DNA from: Anaerolineaceae bacterium
Lineage (GTDB): Bacteria > Chloroflexota > Anaerolineae > Aggregatilineales > Phototrophicaceae
Reading direction: 5' to 3'
Assembly (NCBI GenBank): GCA_020634115.1
Contig: JACKCH010000010.1
Span: 992,001 to 1,056,000, forward strand
DNA: 64,000 nucleotides
Shown here one piece after another: positions 34,032 to 42,732 of this stretch (its first letter is position 1; each line of letters begins with the position of its first letter). The notes beneath the pieces are model-generated. The model saw nothing but the letters and a program-made list of their open reading frames with translations, was not told where the DNA came from and ran no database searches. Made by a program: the position numbers and the translations under genes.

Positions 34032-35690
34032 ATGCAATCAAGACGGTGGAAGCTGGTCGCGCTGCTGGCGATAGTGTTGGGGGCATCTTTGGTGATGGCG
34101 CAGGATGAACCGGAGGCGACCCCGGAGAGTACGCCGACTTCATCAGTATTGGACATGCAAGCGGCTGAGGCGGAGATAGTCGCACTGTTCCAGGATAGCG
34201 CCGTCACCCCGGAGCAGATTATCCGCCGTGTAGATGAACTGGTGGCACAGTACCCCGACAGCGCCGCGATATACCGGGTACGCGGGGATGTTTACGCTAG
34301 TCTGGAGGATTACGAGCAGGCGATTCTGAACTACGACCAGGCGGCCACGCTTGACCCGGCTAACATTTATGCTCTTTATGGTCGTGGCTCGGCTTATTAT
34401 CTTTTAGGCGAGTATGAACAGGCGATTCACAACTATGATGAGGTGATTGCCCTCGACCCAAATCATGCTGACGCTTTATATTATCGTGGGATAGCTTATG
34501 GAAACCTGGGAGAATATGAGCAGGCGCTGAATGACTTAGATCAGGTGTCTACCCTATACCCGACCTACACGGATGCAATCTTCGGACGCGGCGAGGCCCA
34601 TTATCATTTGGGCGAGTACGAACAGGCGCTTCGTGATCTGGACGAAGCCCTTACCCTTGATCCTGCGAATACTTGGGTATTCTATGGTCGCGGATTGGTC
34701 TACACTGAACTAGGCGAATATACAAAGGCGATTAGTGATTTTACGGAGGCGATTGCCCTTGATTCTACAAATGCCGCTGCCTTTTATGATCGTGGTTCGG
34801 CCTATTACTTTTTAGGCGAGTACGGGCGGGCAATTAGCGATTATGACCAGACGATCATCCTTGATCCGGCCAATGCTATGGTATTCTATGGTCGTGGCCG
34901 GGCCTACTACGCCCAAAATGAGTATGAGCAGGCACTCCGCGATTTTGACCAGGCGATTGCCCTTGATCCAGCGAGTGAACTTGCCATTTATGGTCGTGGG
35001 CGGGTTTACAGCGATTTAGGTCATTATGAAAGGGCGATCCGGGACTTTGATGAGGCGATTGCTCTTAATCCTACAAATGCAGACGCCTTCCATGATCGGG
35101 GATTGGCGTATTATCTTTTAGGTGAGTATGAGCAGGCAATTCACAACTATGATGAGGCGATTGCTCTCAATTCGACGAACGCAGATACCTTCAATAATCG
35201 TGGGGTGGCCTACCTGAACTTAGGTGAGTATGAACAGGCAATCAACGATTTTGATCAAGCGATTATTCTTAACCCAGCAAATACACGCGTCTTCCAAGGT
35301 CGTGGGATAGCCTACTTGAGCTTAGGTAATTATGAACAGGCGATCAATGATTTCGATCAAGCGATTGCTCTTGATTCTACAAATGCAGATGCCTTCTATA
35401 ATCGGGGATTGGCTTATGGTAATTCAGGCAAATACAGACAGGCAATCAACGATTTTGATCAAGCGATTGTTCTTAACCCAACCCATGCCGCTGCCTATTA
35501 TAGTCGGGGTGGAACCTATTATAATCGGGGACGGCATGAAACAGACCGTACGCTCCAATTGCAGTATTTCCGCCAGACGGTGGCTGATTTTGATGAAGCC
35601 GAAGCGTTAGGTGTGGTTTTACCGCCGGAAATCCAGGAGATCAGAGACTATTTTGAGTCCTCGCTGCCGACGCCAACGCCCGGTTCGTAA
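34032..35690 (+). CDS. Secreted TPR-repeat protein
   Basis: The 552-residue protein has a Sec signal peptide (MQSRRWKLVALLAIVLGASL, cleavage probably after VMA near residue 23) and then an acidic Pro/Thr linker. From about residue 78 there are roughly twelve consecutive 34-residue tetratricopeptide repeats of the pattern YYRGxAYxxLGEYEQAIxDYDQAIALDPxNAxA, followed by a partial one. The C-terminus ends in a short Pro/Thr-rich tail. TPR arrays bind partner proteins; the partner is unknown. AGAGGAG lies upstream of the ATG. The repeats are highly similar to each other at DNA level, so repeat number may vary between strains. Confidence 0.88.
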   Translation: MQSRRWKLVALLAIVLGASLVMAQDEPEATPESTPTSSVLDMQAAEAEIVALFQDSAVTPEQIIRRVDELVAQYPDSAAIYRVRGDVYASLEDYEQAILNYDQAATLDPANIYALYGRGSAYYLLGEYEQAIHNYDEVIALDPNHADALYYRGIAYGNLGEYEQALNDLDQVSTLYPTYTDAIFGRGEAHYHLGEYEQALRDLDEALTLDPANTWVFYGRGLVYTELGEYTKAISDFTEAIALDSTNAAAFYDRGSAYYFLGEYGRAISDYDQTIILDPANAMVFYGRGRAYYAQNEYEQALRDFDQAIALDPASELAIYGRGRVYSDLGHYERAIRDFDEAIALNPTNADAFHDRGLAYYLLGEYEQAIHNYDEAIALNSTNADTFNNRGVAYLNLGEYEQAINDFDQAIILNPANTRVFQGRGIAYLSLGNYEQAINDFDQAIALDSTNADAFYNRGLAYGNSGKYRQAINDFDQAIVLNPTHAAAYYSRGGTYYNRGRHETDRTLQLQYFRQTVADFDEAEALGVVLPPEIQEIRDYFESSLPTPTPGS

Positions 35691-35699
35691 ACGACGGCC

Positions 35700-36578
35700 T
35701 TATGATCGCATTGGGCGGGAAACCAGGGTGAACTCGCTCAGGGAGGTGTTGAGCCGCGTCATCAGCCGCCACCATACCCCGGCAATGACCGCCTCACGGA
35801 TTCCGTAGAACAGGCCGACTCGCAGTGCAGCCAGTAGCATTGTTACCCATCCTATGTCCAGGGCGAGGCTGTCGAGCAGGATGGGGAGCAGTGTGAAGCC
35901 GAGCAGTAGAAATGCCGCGTAAACGGCAATTTGCAACAGGAGGAAGGTCAGCAGCGCGAAAATATTGGCGTCCAGCCGGTTCTGCACGTAGGTGGGGATG
36001 AGCATCCCGACCAGGACGCCCTGGACGGTGGATTGCACGTATTCCAGGTACAGCACCGCCAGTACCGTGAGCAAGTTCACGAAATTGGTGAACACGTCCA
36101 ACATGGTCAGGAAGCGTCCGGTGAGGCCGGTGGCGAAGAGAATCGAAAACAGGGCGATTACCGGCGTGAGGACCAGCCCGACAATCAGTGTGCCGTTGAC
36201 GGTTGCCCGCAGGCGGCTGAAGTCCCGGTTACGGTACAACGTGCTGGCACACAGCGCCCAACTCGCCTCAATCGCGCCTCCCGGTGTGAGCGCCAGCAGG
36301 GCGTAGGTGTCGTCTTCATGGGAACGGGCAATCGCCGTACTGATGCGCAGTGCACAGTCCAGGCCGTAGGCCACGCCAAGAATGAGAAGAATCAACGGCA
36401 TGAGGAGGAGCAGCAGGGTGGGGAGATGGCTGCCGACGCCCAGCACGAGGTTGACAATGGCATTTGCCAGCGTGAAGTAATGGCGCGGCACGCTGGGGGG
36501 CAGCAGCACGATCCGGTGAAACAAGGGGTGTACGCCGGGCGGGTCGAGGAGCGCCCGCCAGACGCGCCGGGTAATCAT
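35700..36578 (-). CDS. Integral membrane protein of unknown family, paralog A
   Basis: This 292-residue protein has about six to eight hydrophobic segments and no recognised catalytic motif. I start it at ATG 36578, which overlaps the stop of the upstream gene (ATGA); a longer frame reaching 36650 lies inside the neighbour and is unlikely. It is a diverged paralog of the upstream gene. Both carry a cytoplasmic-looking segment with DDxYxLxxxTPxGxxxxxWA followed by C and a basic RxxxFxR stretch, and both end with a helix containing GIREAVIAGVWW or GIREGFVVLLWY. A pair of coupled paralogous membrane proteins suggests a heterodimer. Function is unknown; an ABC-2-like permease role would be a guess. 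Confidence 0.7.
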   Translation of the reverse strand: MITRRVWRALLDPPGVHPLFHRIVLLPPSVPRHYFTLANAIVNLVLGVGSHLPTLLLLLMPLILLILGVAYGLDCALRISTAIARSHEDDTYALLALTPGGAIEASWALCASTLYRNRDFSRLRATVNGTLIVGLVLTPVIALFSILFATGLTGRFLTMLDVFTNFVNLLTVLAVLYLEYVQSTVQGVLVGMLIPTYVQNRLDANIFALLTFLLLQIAVYAAFLLLGFTLLPILLDSLALDIGWVTMLLAALRVGLFYGIREAVIAGVWWRLMTRLNTSLSEFTLVSRPMRS

Positions 36579-37435
36579 GAAGCGGAGACTCCGGACTGTG
36601 CAAACGGCTGTTCCGGGGAAGAATCGCTTTTCTGGAGCAGCCAGTACCAAAGCAAAACGACGAACCCTTCACGGATACCGACAAACAGTGCAACCCGCAG
36701 GAGGCTCACCAACAGAATTTGGTCGGAATTTCCGAACAGCCCGTTGACGCCGCTCCCAGCGATCATGAGCGCCAGCAGGTAACTGACGCACTGTACCAGC
36801 AGATAAAATACCCCTGCCGCGAAACGGGCGTCTATCGGGCGATACACGTAGAGCGGCGCGAGCATCCCCGCCAGACAGCCCAAAACAATAGATTGGATGT
36901 GGTCGGCATAGATCACCAGTAGTAGCAGTGAAAAATTGGCGAGGACAGTCATGCTGCGTATGAAGCGCGAGTTTGATGTGGATTCTTCGGAGAGCGTTAT
37001 CAATGTCACGATGATGACGAGTGCCAGTATCGTGCCAAGCAGCAGTTGAATCAGCCGGTGAATCCGGTCAAAGCGACTGCTGCGGTGCAGGATGCCGGTG
37101 CAAACCGCCCAATGGACGCCGAGTTTGCCGGGCGGCGTGGCGCTGATGAGCGTATACTGATCGTCTGCGCGCACACGCGCAATCCGTCCGCTGATGCTGA
37201 CGACCCAGGCGAGGGTATAGGCGGTGCTGTTGATGACCAGGAACAAGCCCAGGCCGATGAGGATGATCCCCACCGGCGAGAGCATGGAAATACACAGCAT
37301 GAATCCACATAGCAATTGCAGCCCCGGCCCGAATGGAGGATAGGCGATTCGTGCCCGTTCTTTCAGCACCCGCCGTGCCAGGGGGTGGGGGGATGCCGGG
37401 TTTCGCAGTTGCCGCCAGATTGTCCGTGAGGTCAT
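36575..37435 (-). CDS. Integral membrane protein of unknown family, paralog B
   Basis: This 286-residue hydrophobic protein is the upstream partner of paralog A, coupled by an ATGA overlap. After a short basic N-terminus there are helices at about residues 40-60, 65-90, 140-160, 175-195, 215-235 and 250-275. The shared segment reads DDQYTLISATPPGKLGVHWA and continues VCTGILHRSSRFDRIHR. The C-terminal tail is polar. No family was recognised. It lies 24 nt downstream of fabG on the same strand, so it may be co-transcribed with it. Confidence 0.7.
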   Translation of the reverse strand: MTSRTIWRQLRNPASPHPLARRVLKERARIAYPPFGPGLQLLCGFMLCISMLSPVGIILIGLGLFLVINSTAYTLAWVVSISGRIARVRADDQYTLISATPPGKLGVHWAVCTGILHRSSRFDRIHRLIQLLLGTILALVIIVTLITLSEESTSNSRFIRSMTVLANFSLLLLVIYADHIQSIVLGCLAGMLAPLYVYRPIDARFAAGVFYLLVQCVSYLLALMIAGSGVNGLFGNSDQILLVSLLRVALFVGIREGFVVLLWYWLLQKSDSSPEQPFAQSGVSAS

Positions 37436-37459
37436 GGTAGTAACTGACCGCCAACCCGC

Positions 37460-38206
37460 CTACATAATCATGCCGCCATCCACGTTCAACACCTGCCCGG
37501 TGATGCAGGCGGCCTCGTCGGAAGCCAGGAATGCCACTGCATAGGCGACTTCTTCAATCGTCGCCCAACGCCCCAGCGGAATCAGCGGAATCATCTGGTT
37601 AATCAGGTCTTCCGGCAGGTCTTTGGTGAGATCGGTGAGGACGAACCCGGGCGCAACCGCGTTCACGGTGATATTACGTGTCCCGACTTCCCGCGCGAGG
37701 GCTTTGGTCAGGCCGATAATCCCGGCTTTGCTGGCGCTGTAGTTGGTCTGCCCGGCCTGGCCGCTGACGCCGCTGACGCTGGTGATGTTGATGACGCGCC
37801 CGTAGCGTTTACGCATCATGCCGCGTACCGCCGCTTTGGAGCAGAGCCAGGCGCTGCGCAGATTGGTATTGAGGACGGTGTCGAAGTCATCGGCCTTCAT
37901 CATCATAATCACGTTATCGCGGGTGGTTCCAGCGTTGTTGACCAGGATGTCTACCTTGCCGTAGGCATCTACCGCCGCTTTGAGAAGGGCGTTCGCGCCG
38001 TCCTCGGTGCTGACATCCGCCTGGAAAGCCATTGCGGTTCCCCCGGCCTCGGTGATAGCGGCGAGGACTTCGTTGGCGGCGTCCGGGCTGCTGTGGTAGT
38101 TGATGACAACGGACGCGCCGCGTTTCGCTAGTTCGATTGCGATCCCCCTCCCGATTCCCCGGCTGGCTCCGGTGACGACGGCGACTTTTTCCTGTAAAGT
38201 GGTCAT
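37460..38206 (-). CDS. fabG: 3-oxoacyl-ACP reductase (SDR family)
   Basis: A short-chain dehydrogenase of 248 residues with the classical features of FabG: NADPH-binding TGASRGIGRGIA, the NNAGTTRDN motif, catalytic Ser in SVSGVSGQAGQ, YSASK (catalytic Tyr and Lys), then VAPGFVLTDL, and the C-terminal ITGQVLNVDGGM. It reduces 3-oxoacyl-ACP in fatty-acid elongation, or a related acyl or polyketide substrate. I place the start at ATG 38206 because GGGAGGGG lies just upstream; the frame is open to 38239 but that extension (MMYQTRGRGNP) is not family-like. It probably leads an operon with the two membrane proteins downstream. Confidence 0.92.
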   Translation of the reverse strand: MTTLQEKVAVVTGASRGIGRGIAIELAKRGASVVINYHSSPDAANEVLAAITEAGGTAMAFQADVSTEDGANALLKAAVDAYGKVDILVNNAGTTRDNVIMMMKADDFDTVLNTNLRSAWLCSKAAVRGMMRKRYGRVINITSVSGVSGQAGQTNYSASKAGIIGLTKALAREVGTRNITVNAVAPGFVLTDLTKDLPEDLINQMIPLIPLGRWATIEEVAYAVAFLASDEAACITGQVLNVDGGMIM

Positions 38207-38309
38207 GGGATTTCCCCTCCCTCGTGTCTGATACATCACATAATACTTTTAAAACCCGTATTTCGTTCTCTGGCAGCGCGGTGATTCGACGCGCGGACGC
38301 AATGTATTG

Positions 38310-38352
38310 CGCCCCTACAAATCCCTCATTTCAGGGGGATTCGGTAGGGGCG
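38310..38352. repeat. Long inverted repeat of the GTAGGGGCG family
   Basis: CGCCCCTAC (38310-38318) and GTAGGGGCG (38344-38352) are perfect 9-bp arms. The enclosed bases can add a further ATCCC/GGGAT-like pairing. It lies between the lipoprotein gene end and fabG on the minus strand and could act as a transcript end. GTAGGGGC motifs also occur near 885 and 39840. Confidence 0.5.
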
Positions 38353-38422
38353 ACCCGGTAGCTAGGGGGAGCGCACATTGGCGCTCCCCTATATTCTCCA
38401 TCTTGGTGAAGCACCAGGGTCA

Positions 38423-39703
38423 TTACGGGCAACCGGCCTTATCCAGAACGTAGGTGGTTTCGTAGACATTGTCGCCTTCGTTGGTTTCCGCCACCGCATT
38501 GCCTGAATCAATGGTAATCACGATCTTGTGCGCTTCGGCGTAGTTGACACCTACCGTAATCGGTACAACTGCTTCTCCCGTGTTTTCGCCCGGCTGCAAG
38601 ATGCCGAAACCGGGGGCGGGCGCATCCACCAACACCGCGCCGGAAGAAACCAGGATGTCCCGAACACTGACCGAACCGCCAGCGTTGGTCGCCGTCGTGC
38701 CGTTGTTGGTGATCGTAAATTTAATCGTGGCGGTCTCGTTGCAGCGCAGCGGGTGCGGGCTGACCGATGGCGACCCCGCAAACGTGAGGTTGGCGCTGGT
38801 GACGGGGGTAGGCGTAACCGGAACGGGTGTTGGTGGTACAGGCGTTAGCGTTGGAATCGGCGGGCCAGCGTCTACCGGGATGCGCGATGTATCGCCGGAG
38901 ACAGTAATCAGTTGTGCGAATACCCAGCCATCGCTGTTATAGTAGCGAATCTTGTACCAGTCTCCCGCCGGGGTCACACCCAGGACATCCGCTGTTGCGC
39001 CCGCCGCGAAACTGCCAATGGGCGGGTTAAACAGGGTGCTAGGGCCGCTGCGGACATTCGCGCCCTGGTTAAAGGTGGCAATGGGATTGCTGGGCGTACT
39101 GGTGGGCGGGACAGCCGTTGGTTCGGGCGGATTCGTCGGCTGCGGCGGTGTGGTGGGCTGGGGCAGGTTGGCCTGTCCCCCGGTGTCAGCCGTGGGCTGT
39201 ACGCCACCGGTGCCGGTGGTGGGCTGGGTATTCGTGACCGGAGTCGCGGACGCGGGCTGAACCTGGGCGCCCTGGGCGACCACATTGATGTTGACGGTAG
39301 CCGGTGCGCTGCTGCTGCCATCGGCACGGAAGGCCGTCACCGCGATGACGTGCTGGCCGTTCCCGACTGCGGGCCAGGACTGTGTGATACTGAAGGCCGC
39401 CGCGCCGGCTGTGTTAGGGGAGGTCAGGGTCGCCACAATCGTGTTATCCACCACAACCTCAACGCGGTTGATGTCCGCCCCGGCGTTGGTGATTTGCGCC
39501 TGAATGTTGACCGTCACCCCTTCCAGAAAGGTGGAATTGGGCAGCGGCGCAGCTATCCGCACCACCGGCGCACCAGTGATCTGTACGGTGGTCGGGCCGC
39601 TGTTATCCGAAGTGGTCAGTAGGTTACAGGCCGCCAGCACTGGAATGAGCAGCGCCCATACCAGGATCATCAGGCGGCGTGGTCTATGCACTCGCCATGC
39701 CAT
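38423..39703 (-). CDS. Lipoprotein with Ig-like, SH3b and CARDB domains
   Basis: The 426-residue protein starts with a basic n-region and a hydrophobic segment (LMILVWALLIPVLAAC), with the lipobox Cys at about residue 26. Residues about 45-145 form an Ig-like or Big-type beta domain (VVRIAAPLPNSTF, INRVEVVVDNTIV). A Thr/Pro-rich linker (about 150-210) follows, then a bacterial SH3 domain (about 212-275, GANVRSGPSTLF, DWYKIRYYNSDGWVFAQLI), a second Pro-rich linker, and a C-terminal CARDB domain (about 310-426, CNETATIKFTITNNGTT, ETNEGDNVYE). It is probably attached outside the membrane and may bind peptidoglycan or glycan through SH3b. No enzymatic part is visible. Confidence 0.85.
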   Translation of the reverse strand: MAWRVHRPRRLMILVWALLIPVLAACNLLTTSDNSGPTTVQITGAPVVRIAAPLPNSTFLEGVTVNIQAQITNAGADINRVEVVVDNTIVATLTSPNTAGAAAFSITQSWPAVGNGQHVIAVTAFRADGSSSAPATVNINVVAQGAQVQPASATPVTNTQPTTGTGGVQPTADTGGQANLPQPTTPPQPTNPPEPTAVPPTSTPSNPIATFNQGANVRSGPSTLFNPPIGSFAAGATADVLGVTPAGDWYKIRYYNSDGWVFAQLITVSGDTSRIPVDAGPPIPTLTPVPPTPVPVTPTPVTSANLTFAGSPSVSPHPLRCNETATIKFTITNNGTTATNAGGSVSVRDILVSSGAVLVDAPAPGFGILQPGENTGEAVVPITVGVNYAEAHKIVITIDSGNAVAETNEGDNVYETTYVLDKAGCP

Positions 39704-39830
39704 AGGTTCTTACTCCTGCCGTTATTTTGTAATTCCAGCCCTTAAATCTAGCGCATTCCGGGGGATTATGCGAGAGGCGTTCCGGTCTTTCCCGTTGATA
39801 GTGGGGGATTCGTGGGGTGGCGGACGGACA

Positions 39831-39845
39831 GGGCAGGCCCTGCCC
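39831..39845. repeat. GGGCAGG-C-CCTGCCC palindrome at the 3' end of priA
   Basis: A perfect 7-bp inverted repeat around one base, followed by CCTACAATACC, borders the priA stop codon. It contains another GTAGGGGCAG-type motif on the minus strand, part of the dispersed repeat noted near 38.3 kb. Confidence 0.4.
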
Positions 39846-42596
39846 CTACAATACCTCTACCGGGTCAATATCCACATACCAGCCGCGCGGGATGTCTATC
39901 CCCTGGAAGGCCGCTGCCGGGTTTGGCCCGCGCAGGAACAGATGCCAGTGATACACGTCGTTAATCCGGTTGAAGAAACACGGTGCGGGGCCGATCATCT
40001 CCGTGCCGGTCATGTCGAGTTTGGCGATCCGGCCTTGCAAGATTGTGGCGCAGCGTTCAGCCTCGGATTTGGCCTGCGCGTCGCTGGGGAAGCGGAACAA
40101 TACGCGAATCAGGGAGCGAAACGGCGGGTAGCCCATATCACGCCTATAGGCGATTTCCCGCCCGTAGAAGGTGTTGTAGTCGTGCGCTGAGGCGGCGGCG
40201 ACAGCGTAATGCCCTGGCTGGTAGGTTTGCAGGACGACCTTCCCGCCGCGTAAGCCGCGGCCAGCCCGCCCGGCGACCTGGGTCAACAACTGGAACACCC
40301 GCTCCCCGGCGCGGAAGTCCGGCAGCGCCAGCCCCATATCGGCGGAAACGACTCCGACCAGCGTCACCAGGGGCAAGTCCAGTCCTTTAGCGACCATCTG
40401 TGTCCCGATCAACACATCTGCGCCGCGTTCCATGAAACGTTGTAAGTAGGCTTCGTGCGCCGCCGCATTAGTGGCGGTGTCCGCGTCCCAGCGCAGCACA
40501 CGCACTCCGGGGAACATTTCGGTGATGGCCTGCTCGACCTGCTGCGTCCCCGCGCCGAAAAATTTGATGCGCTTCGAGCCGCACTGCGGGCAGATGGACG
40601 GGGGCGGAGTCTGGTAATCACAGCGGTGACAGTGCAGCGCCGTGTCGTGGCGGTGGTAGGTGAGGGGGGTATCGCAGCGCGGGCAAGTCGCCACGTAGCC
40701 ACAGTCCCGGCAAAAGACATAGGTGGATGTGCCGCGCCGGTTGAGGTAGAGAATCGCCTGTTCACGCTTCGCCAGCACGTCGCCCAACGCGGTTTGCAGC
40801 GCCCGGCTGAAAATGCTGGTATTCCCCGCCCGCAGTTCGTCGCGCATGTCCACGACATCCACTGGCGGCAGGTCAATCATGAGGGCGTCGCTGGCGTCCG
40901 TCGGGTGGTAGCGGGCGGCTACGCCCTCCCGTTCGGACTGCTCTAAAATGCGCTCGCGGTGGCCCATGATGCGCGAGGGCAGGCGGATCAACTGCATATC
41001 TTCCCAGATGGCGCGGTGCATGGTTTCCACGTCGGGCGTGGCGCTGCCCAACAGCAGGACGCCGTGATTCTGGCGCATCATCTCCTCGGCGGCAGCGCGG
41101 GCGTGGTAATACGGCATCCCAATCGGCGGCGACTGCTTGTAACTGTGGTCGTGTTCTTCGTCCAGAATCACCAGCCCGACATCCGGCAGCGGCGTAAACA
41201 GCGCCGAACGCGCCCCGACGACCACCGAAATCAGCCCTTCACGCGCCCGCCGCCAGGTATCATAGCGTTCGCCGTCGCTCAGGCCACTGTGGACAACCGC
41301 CACCTGACCGGGGAATCGCGCCGCCACCCGTCGTACCGTCTGGGGGGTCAGCGCGATTTCCGGCACGAGGAAAATAGCCTGTCTGCCCTGCGCCAGTGTG
41401 AGTTCAATTGCCCGCAAGTAAATTTCGGTTTTGCCGCTGCCGGTGACGCCGTGCAGCAGGAAATAGTTGGGGTTTTTGCCCGGCTCGACGTGCGGCACGT
41501 CCTCCCACATCCACCCTTTGATCGCAGCGCTGACCTGCTCCCAGGCGGCGGCCTGTTCCGGGGTGAGGGGTGGGGCGACGGTGGGGACGAAATCACGTTC
41601 GGCCAGCGAGTCGCGCCACGTTTGCTTTTCCGCCAGGAAGATCAGGCCATCCTCTTCCAACTGTTTGAGGTCGTTGAGGGTCGCGCCGGTCTGGGCGTCA
41701 ATCCAACTGACATCAATCGGCTCGGATTCGCGGGCTAACACCTGGAGAATGTGCAGCTGCTTATGCCCGTCGCGCAGGTCAAGCAGCGTCTCCGGCACGG
41801 CCTCACGCGGAACCGCCAGCGAGACGGTGTGCGGGCGGGTATCGCGGTGAATCGTCACCAGCCCGGCTGCGGCCAGTTTATCGAGCGGCCCCCGGCTGGC
41901 TTCGGCGGTATCGAGGACGATGGCGACGGTGGGGCGGTCAGCGGGCAGGGCGGCCAGTACTTCCAGAATATCGGCCTGGCGGGAATCGCGTCCCAGGTGG
42001 CGGGCGACGTGCGGAATCTGATTGGGGTGGATGGCTAACCCGGCGGTCTGGATGAGTTTGGGGCGGGTGCGCGGCGCGGCTAACACCCGTTCAATGGTGA
42101 CAACGCCCGCTTTCGCCAGGCGTTCGAGCGCCTTGTGCCAGTCCTCCTCTCCGCCCATTGAACGGTGAATCTGGCGTCCGGTGAGCATCCCGCGCCGTTG
42201 CAGCAGGTGGATGAGTTTTTGCTCGGTCAGGTCGTCGCGGTGGGAGTCGGCTACCAGCGTTACCTGCATGTCACGCTGGCCGGTGAAGCCGGGCGGCAGG
42301 AACAGCCACACACAGTCCCCCGGCGGGGCGAAGGTCGTTGCGCTCAACCAGCGGGCGAGGCTGATCTGCTGCGGAGTCAGCACCGGGCGCGGGTCGAGCC
42401 GTTCGCGGATGGGTTTGGTGGTCTGAATCGGGCTGGTGTCGTGCAGCGCCAACACCACGCCAAACTGCTGCGCCGTGCCAAAGGCAACCTGCACCAGGTG
42501 TCCGGGGGCGATCAGGCCTTCCAGGTGGGGGGGGATGTGGTAATCAAAGGTGGCGCGTACCGGCGCGTTGATGGCGACTTCTGCATAGGTGGTCAT
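39846..42596 (-). CDS. priA: Primosomal protein N', replication restart helicase PriA
   Basis: PriA is a 3'-to-5' superfamily 2 DNA helicase that recognises stalled forks and starts replisome reloading. The 916-residue protein has the N-terminal 3'-DNA-end-binding domain (EVAINAPVRATFDYHIP, to about residue 105), a winged-helix region, helicase motif I GVTGSGKTEIYLR (about 383), motif II DEEH (about 479), and the paired four-Cys zinc clusters (CRDCGYVATCPRCDTPL, then CHRCDY and CPQCGS, about 628-680). Motifs V and VI follow (LIGTQMVAKGLDLP and QVAGRAGRG). It is longer than E. coli PriA (732 residues) because of an enlarged region before motif I. It is a lone gene. Confidence 0.96.
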   Translation of the reverse strand: MTTYAEVAINAPVRATFDYHIPPHLEGLIAPGHLVQVAFGTAQQFGVVLALHDTSPIQTTKPIRERLDPRPVLTPQQISLARWLSATTFAPPGDCVWLFLPPGFTGQRDMQVTLVADSHRDDLTEQKLIHLLQRRGMLTGRQIHRSMGGEEDWHKALERLAKAGVVTIERVLAAPRTRPKLIQTAGLAIHPNQIPHVARHLGRDSRQADILEVLAALPADRPTVAIVLDTAEASRGPLDKLAAAGLVTIHRDTRPHTVSLAVPREAVPETLLDLRDGHKQLHILQVLARESEPIDVSWIDAQTGATLNDLKQLEEDGLIFLAEKQTWRDSLAERDFVPTVAPPLTPEQAAAWEQVSAAIKGWMWEDVPHVEPGKNPNYFLLHGVTGSGKTEIYLRAIELTLAQGRQAIFLVPEIALTPQTVRRVAARFPGQVAVVHSGLSDGERYDTWRRAREGLISVVVGARSALFTPLPDVGLVILDEEHDHSYKQSPPIGMPYYHARAAAEEMMRQNHGVLLLGSATPDVETMHRAIWEDMQLIRLPSRIMGHRERILEQSEREGVAARYHPTDASDALMIDLPPVDVVDMRDELRAGNTSIFSRALQTALGDVLAKREQAILYLNRRGTSTYVFCRDCGYVATCPRCDTPLTYHRHDTALHCHRCDYQTPPPSICPQCGSKRIKFFGAGTQQVEQAITEMFPGVRVLRWDADTATNAAAHEAYLQRFMERGADVLIGTQMVAKGLDLPLVTLVGVVSADMGLALPDFRAGERVFQLLTQVAGRAGRGLRGGKVVLQTYQPGHYAVAAASAHDYNTFYGREIAYRRDMGYPPFRSLIRVLFRFPSDAQAKSEAERCATILQGRIAKLDMTGTEMIGPAPCFFNRINDVYHWHLFLRGPNPAAAFQGIDIPRGWYVDIDPVEVL

Positions 42597-42639
42597 GCTT
42601 CGAGTCTAGCATAGAATCGGGGTGAAAACTGCGGAAAAG

Positions 42640-42731
42640 CTGAAACCCTCACCCCCGGCCCCTCTCCCTCAGGGCGAGGGGAGAAAAACGGTCTCTCCGT
42701 GTGCCAAGTCCTTCTCCCTGAGGGAGAAGGA
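42640..42731. repeat. Intergenic CCCTCTCCC/CCTTCTCCCT repeat element with inverted repeat
   Basis: The gap between priA and the NACHT gene consists of CTCACCCCCGGCCCCTCTCC, a purine-rich partner, and then a perfect inverted repeat TCCTTCTCCCT-G-AGGGAGAAGGA (42709-42731) leading into GGATTTAGGATGAGGG. This is the look of a dispersed intergenic repeat found in many bacterial genomes. The hairpin ends 1 nt before the NACHT stop codon and may protect or terminate that transcript. Confidence 0.55.
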
Positions 42732-42732
42732 T

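Noticed and set aside
34265..35560. Possible DNA repeat array or CRISPR because of 102-nt periodicity
   Set aside because: The period equals 34 codons and encodes in-frame TPR motifs.
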